NCBI GenBank assembly: GCA_014361015.1
Contig: JACIWJ010000013.1
Location: 1-36,359, forward strand
Length of the DNA: 36,359 nucleotides
Reading direction: 5' to 3'
Source: Candidatus Bipolaricaulota bacterium
GTDB lineage: Bacteria; Bipolaricaulota; Bipolaricaulia; Bipolaricaulales; Bipolaricaulaceae
The notes under the pieces are model-generated. The model did not search any database and had not been told where the DNA came from. It worked only from the letters and a program-made list of their open reading frames with translations. Shown in pieces: positions 30,673-36,359 of this stretch. Position numbers and translations under genes: made by a program. The first letter of the stretch is position 1. The number at the start of each line of letters is the position of its first letter.

Positions 30673-31134
30673 ATGCGCATCGTCCTGCAGCGGGTGAAGG
30701 AGGCGACCGTCCGCAGCGGCGGCCGCGAGGTGGCGCGAATCGGACGTGGACTGCTCCTCCTCGTGGGACTCGGGAGAGAGGATGGCCCGGACGAGGTCCG
30801 GTTCTGGGCCGAGAAGATCCCCGACCTGCGCGTGTTCCCCGACGAGGAGGGACGGATGAACCGCTCCCTCCGCGACATCGGGGGCGAGATCCTGTGCGTG
30901 TCCCAGTTCACCCTCTACGGCGACGCGTCCCGCGGGCGGCGGCCGGGGTTCGACCGCGCCGCGCCGAGCCCTGAGGCGTCCCCCCTCTACGAGGCCTTCC
31001 TCGCCGCGCTGCGCGCCCAGGGCGTCCCCGTCCAGAGCGGCCTGTTCGGAGCGCGGATGGAGGTCGCCCTCGTCAACGACGGGCCGGTGACCTTGATCTT
31101 GGAGCGGCCGGCGGCACAATGGGAGCACACCTGA
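30673..31134 (+). CDS. dtd: D-aminoacyl-tRNA deacylase
   Basis: A 153-residue homodimeric proofreading enzyme. It hydrolyses D-amino acids, and glycine on tRNA-Ala, from mischarged tRNAs. It carries both diagnostic motifs: SQFTLYGD (77-84) and a Gly-Pro motif in NDGPVT (135-140). The N-terminus [13 protein letters not shown] is typical. The ATG at 30673 lies 5 bp after the RNase HI stop, and rpmF follows after 11 bp. The length is normal. Confidence 0.97.
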   Translation: MRIVLQRVKEATVRSGGREVARIGRGLLLLVGLGREDGPDEVRFWAEKIPDLRVFPDEEGRMNRSLRDIGGEILCVSQFTLYGDASRGRRPGFDRAAPSPEASPLYEAFLAALRAQGVPVQSGLFGARMEVALVNDGPVTLILERPAAQWEHT

Positions 31135-31145
31135 AGGAGGAACCG

Positions 31146-31337
31146 ATGGCAGCAGTACCCAAGTCACGGAGATCCCATCGCGAGGTGCGGTTGCGCCGCA
31201 CCCACTGGCGGGCGCGGATGGTGCCAGCCACGACGTGCCCCCAGTGCCACGAGTTCCGCCTCCCCCACCGCGTGTGCCCGGCTTGTGGGTACTACAACGG
31301 GATGGCCATTGTGGAGACGGGAAAGAAGGAGAAGTAG
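31146..31337 (+). CDS. rpmF: 50S ribosomal protein L32
   Basis: A 63-residue zinc-ribbon ribosomal protein. It starts MAAVPKSRRSHREVRLRRTHW, with the four zinc cysteines in CPQC (about residues 30-33) and CPAC (about 43-46), followed by GYYNG. The ATG at 31146 follows AAGGAGGAACCG. In many bacteria rpmF is followed by plsX and fab genes; here plsX is 25 kb away. It ends 4 bp from the stop of the convergent MFS gene, leaving no separate terminator space. Confidence 0.96.
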   Translation: MAAVPKSRRSHREVRLRRTHWRARMVPATTCPQCHEFRLPHRVCPACGYYNGMAIVETGKKEK

Positions 31338-31341
31338 CCCC

Positions 31342-32613
31342 TCACGCGACGGGGCGTCCCTCGACGAGGAAGATGGGAAGGGCCACCACCATCAGCAACG
31401 CCGCGAGGAGGAACGCCGCGGGGAACCCGAGGAAATCCGCGACATACCCCCCCGCAAGCGCCCCCAGGACGTTCCCCAACCCAGCAACGGCGTTGTAGAT
31501 GCCGAGGGCCTGCCCGTGAACCCCGGACGGCGAAAGCCGGGACACGATCGCTGTCACTGACAGCTGGAAGAACGCCCAGGTCGCCCCCGCCACACCCCAC
31601 AGGGCGGGCAGGAGCCAGCGCGCGACGCCGGGGGTGGTCAAGGCGAACCCCACGAACATCCCCGCCCGTCCGAGGAGGGCCAGCGCCGCTGCCGGGCGAT
31701 GCCCCCACCGGGCGACCGCCTTCCGCGCCAGCCCGAACGCGACCACGCTCACCCCATGGTGAGCCACGTTCAGGGCGAACACGAGCTCGCTGGGCCATCC
31801 CAGCTTGTGGCGCACGAACACCGGGAACGGGGCGAACACGATCGCGAACCCGATGAAGGCGAGCAGCGCCGCGTAGTAGCACAGGATGAGGTCCGGCCCG
31901 AACGCGGTGCGCCCCTGCATGAACCGCAGCAGTTGGGACGGGCGGAGCGCCTCGTAGAGCTGGATCGGAGCGGTACGGAACCGTTCGTAGAGGAAGTTTC
32001 CCACCGCGACAACCGCATCCCGGAACGAGGGGGGGTGGACGCCCACCCCCGGCTCGCGGATCAGGCGTAAGCTGACCCCGATCGCGCCCACCGAGAGGGC
32101 GCCGACGATGAACCCCAGCGAACGGAGCCCCCACCCTTCCCCCACGAAGCGCACCACGAGCGTCGTCCAGCTTGCCCCCATCGCGAGCCCGATCGTCCAC
32201 CCCACCCCGCAATGGACGTTGAACCGAGCGATTTCCCCCTCCCACTGCTCCTTGGGGAATCCGGAGAGGACGAGGAGGAACGCCACCGACGACCCGGCCA
32301 TCCACGAGAAGGCGGCCCAGCCGTTGACGAGGTAGAGCTGGGGCATGCGGGTGATGGCGGGCAGGGCAAAGTAGGCCATCGCCACCCCAAGGAAACCGAA
32401 CACCACGAACAGCCGACGACGCCGCGTGGCGTCGAGGAGTCGCCCCCACACCAGGCTCGCCGCGACGTTCATCATGCTCCCCACCGCGGCCAACATCCCC
32501 ACATCGCCAGCCGTCCCCCCCAGGTAGTACGCGTAGAGGGGGAGGAGGGGCGAGGCCGCTCCCATCGCGGCATTGGCGAGGACGAACGCCCAGTACCAGC
32601 GGGGGACCCTCAT
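31342..32613 (-). CDS. Major facilitator superfamily transporter
   Basis: A 423-residue integral membrane transporter with about twelve hydrophobic segments split by a central cytoplasmic loop (about 185-245). The loop between helices 2 and 3 reads GRLLDATRRRRLFVV, the MFS D-x-x-x-R-R signature. The second half repeats a weaker form near RKAVARWGHRP. The substrate is not evident. The ATG at 32613 overlaps the TGA of the upstream TIM-barrel gene (ATGA), so they are translationally coupled. Sugar-related neighbours (isomerase, SDR) hint at a carbohydrate or small organic substrate, which is inference only. Confidence 0.88.
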   Translation of the reverse strand: MRVPRWYWAFVLANAAMGAASPLLPLYAYYLGGTAGDVGMLAAVGSMMNVAASLVWGRLLDATRRRRLFVVFGFLGVAMAYFALPAITRMPQLYLVNGWAAFSWMAGSSVAFLLVLSGFPKEQWEGEIARFNVHCGVGWTIGLAMGASWTTLVVRFVGEGWGLRSLGFIVGALSVGAIGVSLRLIREPGVGVHPPSFRDAVVAVGNFLYERFRTAPIQLYEALRPSQLLRFMQGRTAFGPDLILCYYAALLAFIGFAIVFAPFPVFVRHKLGWPSELVFALNVAHHGVSVVAFGLARKAVARWGHRPAAALALLGRAGMFVGFALTTPGVARWLLPALWGVAGATWAFFQLSVTAIVSRLSPSGVHGQALGIYNAVAGLGNVLGALAGGYVADFLGFPAAFLLAALLMVVALPIFLVEGRPVA

Positions 32614-33416
32614 CGCTTGAGCACCGCGGCCACCGACTCCCGTACCCCGGCCGGGTCGGGGATCTCGAGGACGATCCTCCCCCCGTACCCTCCCCTCTCG
32701 AGCGCGGCCAGCGCCGCGCGCCACGGGACGGTCCCCGTGCCCAGGGGCAAGTGCTCGTCCCTCTCCCCACGGTTGTCGTGAAGGTGGGCGTGGACGAGGC
32801 GCTCCCCGAGCGCCGCCACGTAGGGGGCGGGCTCCCCGCCCGTGGTGTGCAGGTGGCCGAAGTCCAGGCACGCCCCGAGCGCAGGGAACAGGTCGAGCAC
32901 CGCCCGATGCTCGGCCGCGGTGTGCACCATGTCCCAACCCGGGGAGCGCTGCTTGTTCTCCACCGCCACCCCAACCCCCCGCCGCTGCGCCCGGGCGAGG
33001 ATGACCTCCAGCGCGAACCGGAACCTCTGTGCGGCGCGATCGCGCTCGCCATCAAGGGGCAGGTAGTCGGGGTCCACATGCCCAGGATGAACGACGACGA
33101 GCGCTGCGCCGACATCGGCAGCGAGGTCCACCGCCTCGATCACCTCCCCCAGCGCCGCCGCGGCGAGGGACGGAAACGGGGAGGCGAGGTTGACCCCGTA
33201 GATGGGAACATGGACCGTGCACCACAGCCCCTTCCTCGCCAAGCCCTGGCGCAGCTGCCGTCGATCGGTCGGGGCGAGCTCCTGCGGGAAGGCGGCCCGC
33301 GGGTCAGCCCGCAGCTCCACCCCCCCCAAGCCGAGTTCCCCGGCGAGCTCCACCCATCTCCCCACGCTCATCCCCGGCCAGAGGAAGGTGGACAGCCCGA
33401 CCCTGTCGAGGTCCAT
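32610..33416 (-). CDS. Sugar phosphate isomerase/epimerase-type TIM-barrel protein
   Basis: A 268-residue member of the AP-endonuclease-2/xylose-isomerase-like TIM-barrel family. Metal-binding strands can be traced: LVVVHPGHVD (about 95-104), VAVENKQRS with its Glu (about 150-158), CLDFGHLHTTGG (about 183-194) and LVHAHLHDNRGERDEHLPLGTGTV (about 207-230). These are the expected Glu/His/Asp ligands. The gene may act on a sugar or inositol derivative; endonuclease IV is less likely because the overall motifs are those of the epimerase group. It lies 3 bp after the SDR gene and overlaps the MFS gene. Confidence 0.85.
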   Translation of the reverse strand: MDLDRVGLSTFLWPGMSVGRWVELAGELGLGGVELRADPRAAFPQELAPTDRRQLRQGLARKGLWCTVHVPIYGVNLASPFPSLAAAALGEVIEAVDLAADVGAALVVVHPGHVDPDYLPLDGERDRAAQRFRFALEVILARAQRRGVGVAVENKQRSPGWDMVHTAAEHRAVLDLFPALGACLDFGHLHTTGGEPAPYVAALGERLVHAHLHDNRGERDEHLPLGTGTVPWRAALAALERGGYGGRIVLEIPDPAGVRESVAAVLKR

Positions 33417-33419
33417 CCC

Positions 33420-34157
33420 CTATCCCATGCGGAGGCCGCCGTTCACGGACACCGTCTCCCCCGTGATGTAGCTCGCCTCATCCGAGCACAGGAACGCGAC
33501 CACGGCCGCGATCTCCTCCGCGCTCGCCACCCGCCCGAGCGGGATCTGGGCCCGGATCTCCTCCCCCCGGGTGGCGAGGGCCTCCTCGTTGATCGCGGTG
33601 GCGACGAAGCCCGGGCACACCGCGTTCACGGTGATCCCCATCGGGGCCAGGGCGAGAGCGAGGGATCGCGTGAGGCCGAGCAGCCCGGCCTTGGCCGCCG
33701 CGTAATGGACCCCATGGGCCGAACCGGTGAGGGCGCGCAGGGAAGAGACGTTCACGATCCGACCATACCCGGCCTCGCGCATGTACGGGACCGCACACCG
33801 CGAGCAGACGAACGCGGACGTGAGGCCCACCCGAATCATCCTCTCCCAATCCTCCAGGGAGAGGTCCTCCCACGGCATCCGTTGCACGTAGCCCGCGTTG
33901 TTCACCAGGATGTGAAGCGCCCCCAGCCCCTCCGCGGCGGCGTGGACGAGGGTCCGCGCCTGGTCCAGATCGGCCAGATCGGCCTGGAGGATCAGCGCCC
34001 GCCCCCCCAGGCGCTGCACGGCTGCCGCCACCTCCTCGGCCGAGGTGCGCTGGGTGCGGTAGCTCAGGGCGACGTCGTAGCCACGCGCCGCGAGCTTGAC
34101 CGCCACCGCCGCACCGATCCCCCGCGAGCCTCCCGTCACGAGCGCACACCGTTTCAT
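33420..34157 (-). CDS. Short-chain dehydrogenase/reductase, FabG-like
   Basis: A 245-residue NAD(P)-dependent SDR with a Rossmann fold. It has the cofactor motif TGGSRGIG (8-15), NNAG (about 87-90), the catalytic Ser in VNVSS, and Y-A-A-A-K (about 151-155). It ends with the FabG-type YITGETVSVNGGLRMG. SYRTQRTSAEEV after beta-2 is compatible with NADP preference. It closely resembles 3-oxoacyl-ACP reductase, but many sugar and secondary-alcohol SDRs look the same. The isomerase/transporter neighbourhood makes a catabolic role as likely as fatty acid synthesis. The ATG at 34157 follows GAGGGAGGTGAGG, 11 bp after upp. Confidence 0.87.
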   Translation of the reverse strand: MKRCALVTGGSRGIGAAVAVKLAARGYDVALSYRTQRTSAEEVAAAVQRLGGRALILQADLADLDQARTLVHAAAEGLGALHILVNNAGYVQRMPWEDLSLEDWERMIRVGLTSAFVCSRCAVPYMREAGYGRIVNVSSLRALTGSAHGVHYAAAKAGLLGLTRSLALALAPMGITVNAVCPGFVATAINEEALATRGEEIRAQIPLGRVASAEEIAAVVAFLCSDEASYITGETVSVNGGLRMG

Positions 34158-34168
34158 CCTCACCTCCC

Positions 34169-34792
34169 TCAGGTCCCGAACAGGCGGTCCCCCGCGTCTC
34201 CAAGCCCGGGGCGGATGTAGCCGTGGGCATCGAGCTCGCGGTCGAGGGCTGCGGCGTACACGGGGACATCGGGGTGGAGCTCCTGGATCGCGCGCAGCCC
34301 CTCCGGCGCAGCGACGAGGCACAGGAAGCGAACATCCTGTGCTCCCCGCTCCTTCACGATCTGCACCGCGCGGCCGGCGGACCCCCCGGTGGCGAGCATC
34401 GGATCGACCACGATCACGAGCGCGTCCTCCAGGTGCGCGGGAAGCTTGGCGAAGTACTCCACCGGCTTCAGGCTCTCTGGATCGCGGTAGATCCCGATGT
34501 GCCCAACCCGGGCGCTGGGGATGAGGGACAGGACCCCATCGAGCATCACGATCCCCGCCCGCAAGACGGGGACGAGGACCACCGGCCGGGCGAGGTCGAC
34601 CCCCTCCGTCCGCTCCAGCGGCGTCTCCACCTCCACCTCCCGCAGCGGGAAGTCCCGCGTGATCTCGTACACCATCAGCGCGGTGACCTCCTCGAGGATC
34701 TGGCGAAACTGGAGGCGATCCGTGCGCCGGTCGCGGAGCCGGGTTAGCTTGGCCCGAATGAGGGGATGTTCAACGAGGATGAACGTCGCCAT
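34169..34792 (-). CDS. upp: Uracil phosphoribosyltransferase
   Basis: A 207-residue pyrimidine-salvage enzyme: uracil + PRPP to UMP. It begins with VEHPLIRAKLTRLRDRRTD, the family start. It has ARPVVLVPVLRAGIVMLDG (about 90-108), the PRPP loop VVVDPMLATGGSA (about 131-143), and the uracil-binding C-terminal end YIRPGLGDAGDRLFGT. The ATG at 34792 is set by homology. A TACCCT lies 10 nt upstream, so a leaderless or nearly leaderless transcript is possible. It heads the upp-SDR-isomerase-MFS run. Confidence 0.96.
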   Translation of the reverse strand: MATFILVEHPLIRAKLTRLRDRRTDRLQFRQILEEVTALMVYEITRDFPLREVEVETPLERTEGVDLARPVVLVPVLRAGIVMLDGVLSLIPSARVGHIGIYRDPESLKPVEYFAKLPAHLEDALVIVVDPMLATGGSAGRAVQIVKERGAQDVRFLCLVAAPEGLRAIQELHPDVPVYAAALDRELDAHGYIRPGLGDAGDRLFGT

Positions 34793-34802
34793 GCTGGGGC
34801 TG

Positions 34803-34830
34803 AGGGTAGCTCGCGCGGCGGCGCGCGCAA
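34803..34830 (-). promoter_or_regulatory. Possible upp promoter
   Basis: Minus strand TTGCGC (34830-34825), 16-nt spacer, TACCCT (34808-34803), 10 nt before the ATG at 34792. The surrounding GCGC runs make chance matches likely. Confidence 0.4.
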
Positions 34831-34832
34831 CC

Positions 34833-35717
34833 CTAGATGAGGGACAGGTAGTCGTGCCTCTCGCCGAGAACCTTGTCCAGATGGACCTGCCATAGCTTGA
34901 GGGTCTTGTAGAGGGAGGCGACGAGCCACCGCCGCACCGGGTCGCGCGGGCCGAGCAGTGCGTACACCCTCTCGTCGAGGCCCGTCTCCGCCGGCTCTTC
35001 CTGGAGCCAGCGGGCGAGGGCCCCCCCGATGGCGCGGAGGGTGAAGATCCTTTCTGGGTCGAGCTTGGGTGCGACGCGAAGGGAGGGGAGACAAACGAGA
35101 ACGGAGGGCGGCTCCTCGTTCCCGATGCTGTGAGCGAGGCGATCCATGTTCCAGAGGAGGGTATAGGCACAGGGATGGTGCGCAAGCAGGGTCAGCGGAG
35201 ACTCCTCCTTGTCCACGAGGGACCGCACCAAGGGAGATGCAGCCCGTTCGGCCCACTGGTCGAGGGTCGCGTCCACCACCGCTGGCCCCTCCCCGATCGC
35301 CAGGACGACCTCTCCCACCGCGCGAGCGGCCTCGGCCCGTTCCGGAGTGCGACTCCCAAGGAGCTTCCCGAGCGGCCCGCTCCCCTTGCCGTCCTCCGCC
35401 CACTTCACGAACGCTCGCCCCACGAGGTCGAGCCTGCGCTGGACGGGCAGAGGGAGGTCCCCACACCCTCCGCATCGCGGGCCGGCCCGCCCGGCACCGA
35501 TCATGGCCAGGACCTGCTCCAGCCCTTCGAGGAACCGGTGCGAGCAGGGCTCGAACCCCCACCGCGGCATCCGGTCCCGAACGAGGATCGCCCACCGGGG
35601 GAGGGAGATCTCCTCGACAAGGCTGTTCAGGTAGAGGACTTCCTCGTCAAACGCCTCGCGGCCCTCGATCCCCGGTGCTTCCCACCACTCGGCGATGCGC
35701 CTCTCCGCGACCTTCAC
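34833..35717 (-). CDS. Uncharacterised cytosolic protein
   Basis: A 294-residue protein I do not recognise. It is soluble, charged and mostly helical, without signal peptide or membrane helices. Visible elements include an N-terminal VLYLNSLVEEISLPRWAILVRDRMPRWGF (about 25-53), a Cys cluster PRCGGCGD (about 76-83), LLAHHPCAYTLLWNMDRLAHSIG (about 175-197) with several His/Cys, and a basic C-terminal helix VRRWLVASLYKTLKLWQVHL. A metal site through Cys/His is conceivable but unproven. The GTG at 35717 is chosen for a GGGGGAAGG ribosome site just upstream. Its stop is 40 bp from upp. It has its own probable promoter. Confidence 0.6.
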   Translation of the reverse strand: MKVAERRIAEWWEAPGIEGREAFDEEVLYLNSLVEEISLPRWAILVRDRMPRWGFEPCSHRFLEGLEQVLAMIGAGRAGPRCGGCGDLPLPVQRRLDLVGRAFVKWAEDGKGSGPLGKLLGSRTPERAEAARAVGEVVLAIGEGPAVVDATLDQWAERAASPLVRSLVDKEESPLTLLAHHPCAYTLLWNMDRLAHSIGNEEPPSVLVCLPSLRVAPKLDPERIFTLRAIGGALARWLQEEPAETGLDERVYALLGPRDPVRRWLVASLYKTLKLWQVHLDKVLGERHDYLSLI

Positions 35718-35767
35718 CCTTCCCCCTTGGTGCTCCCGTTCCCCGCACGACCCCGCGCCCCCGGAGC

Positions 35768-35795
35768 ATTCTACTCCCCCCTCCTCCGTCCACAA
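35768..35795 (-). promoter_or_regulatory. Probable promoter for the uncharacterised gene at 35717
   Basis: Minus strand TTGTGG (35795-35790), 16-nt spacer, TAGAAT (35773-35768). A start near 35761 gives a leader of about 45 nt that ends in the GGGGGAAGG ribosome site. Confidence 0.55.
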
Positions 35796-35836
35796 CGGCG
35801 GAAGAGGCGCGCGTGACCCGCGGGCAGCTGGCGCTC

Positions 35837-36359
35837 TCACCCCCCTTTCCGCTCCCACAAACGTCGGAACCGGTTCTCCCGGCCGGCGATGAGGCGACGG
35901 ATGTTGGAGCGATGGGTGTAGAAGACGAAGGCGGCGAGGCCGAGGGTGAGGGCGCGCACCTCCATGGGGACGGGATGGTTCGAGTAGCGATCGAGGAGGA
36001 ACGCCCCCACGGGGAGGGTCACCGCCGCGGACAGGGACCCCACGGATACGATCCCCGTCGCGAACACGGCGAGGGCGAATGCCGCCGCGGACAGGGCCGC
36101 GGGCAGGGGGGCGAGGGCGAGCACAACCCCGGCCCCCGTCGCCACCCCCTTCCCCCCGCGGAACCGCAGGTAGGGCGAGAACACGTGCCCAAGGATCGCC
36201 CCCAACCCCGCGGCCATGGCGAGGGACACGGCCCCCCCTCCCCACACGGGGAGGCGGGGGAGGAACGCGGTGGCGAGGTAGCCCTTCCCCACGTCAAGGA
36301 CCATCACCGGGACCCCAAGCTTCCACCCCAGGACGCGCAGGGCATTGGTCCCCCCCACG
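35837..36359 (-). CDS. plsY: Glycerol-3-phosphate acyltransferase PlsY, C-terminal part (runs off the window)
   Basis: About 173 residues of a multi-pass membrane acyltransferase, which transfers the acyl group from acyl-phosphate (made by PlsX) to glycerol-3-phosphate. The visible part opens in the first conserved motif (..VGGTNALRVLG). It then has the second motif around LGHVFSPYLRFRGGKGVATGAGVVLAL, which is diagnostic, and the third near YSNHPVPMEVRAL..FVFYTHRSNIRRLIAGRENR. At least four membrane segments remain. The N-terminal helix and start codon lie beyond 36359; the GTG at 36358 is an internal valine codon. Confidence 0.95.
   Translation of the reverse strand, partial: VGGTNALRVLGWKLGVPVMVLDVGKGYLATAFLPRLPVWGGGAVSLAMAAGLGAILGHVFSPYLRFRGGKGVATGAGVVLALAPLPAALSAAAFALAVFATGIVSVGSLSAAVTLPVGAFLLDRYSNHPVPMEVRALTLGLAAFVFYTHRSNIRRLIAGRENRFRRLWERKGG

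Noticed and set aside
35837-36245. N-terminal extension of the 34833-35717 gene across plsY
   Set aside because: The extended frame overlaps clear PlsY coding sequence on the same strand, its translation is low-complexity, and a ribosome site marks the GTG at 35717.

Overview
This is a very GC-rich (roughly 68-70% by eye), gene-dense stretch of bacterial chromosome made almost entirely of core genes. No insertion sequences, phage genes, CRISPR arrays or rRNA are visible. The gene set points to a thermophile-like or deep-branching bacterium: an archaeal-type asparaginyl-tRNA synthetase, a eukaryotic-like (type 2) isoleucyl-tRNA synthetase, a LonB/LonC-type protease and PKD-bearing secreted proteins. 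My best guess is Candidatus Bipolaricaulota (Acetothermia/OP1) or a neighbour. This is inference from overall style, not from any marker I could search.

Layout. 1-8.2 kb: cysS (partial, -), a small membrane protein, mgtE, a membrane protein, yajC and secD (+); holA (-) overlapping secD tail to tail; then tRNA-Leu(GAG), plsX, acpP and asnS (+). 8.2-9.8 kb: a candidate small RNA with its own promoter and terminator, an HU gene (-), and the rpsF-ssb-rpsR operon (+). 9.8-14.2 kb: an uncharacterised nucleotidyltransferase-like protein, then a 1067-residue fusion of serine hydroxymethyltransferase to aminomethyltransferase. 14.2-20.6 kb: a Lon-family protease (-) divergent from an exported phospholipase D-like protein (+), then two exported proteins (-) that share a sequence module. 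20.8-27.9 kb: rplM (-), then purB-(leader peptide)-ileS-purA-FAH hydrolase (-). 27.9-31.3 kb: transketolase, tRNA-Met, RNase HI, dtd and rpmF (+). 31.3-36.4 kb: all minus, in transcription order plsY (partial), an unknown protein, upp, an SDR reductase, a TIM-barrel isomerase and an MFS transporter.

The strongest system-level signal is in the promoters. In at least seven protein genes a -10 element lies only 6-9 nt upstream of the start codon with no Shine-Dalgarno, the geometry of leaderless mRNAs. Both tRNA genes show the same geometry: an almost identical TACCATC(G/C)TCCCGC block ends exactly at the first base of the mature tRNA, so their transcripts may be born with mature 5' ends. One TATGATA heptamer is placed to serve as the -10 for both of two divergent leaderless genes. 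Genes inside operons use ordinary Shine-Dalgarno sites or stop/start overlaps (ATGA, GTGA, TGATG).

Functionally, PlsX, ACP and PlsY belong to phospholipid initiation; PurA and PurB to AMP synthesis; GlyA-GcvT to one-carbon and glycine metabolism; CysS, AsnS, IleS, Dtd and the two tRNAs to decoding; HolA, SSB, HU and RNase HI to DNA maintenance; YajC and SecD to protein export.
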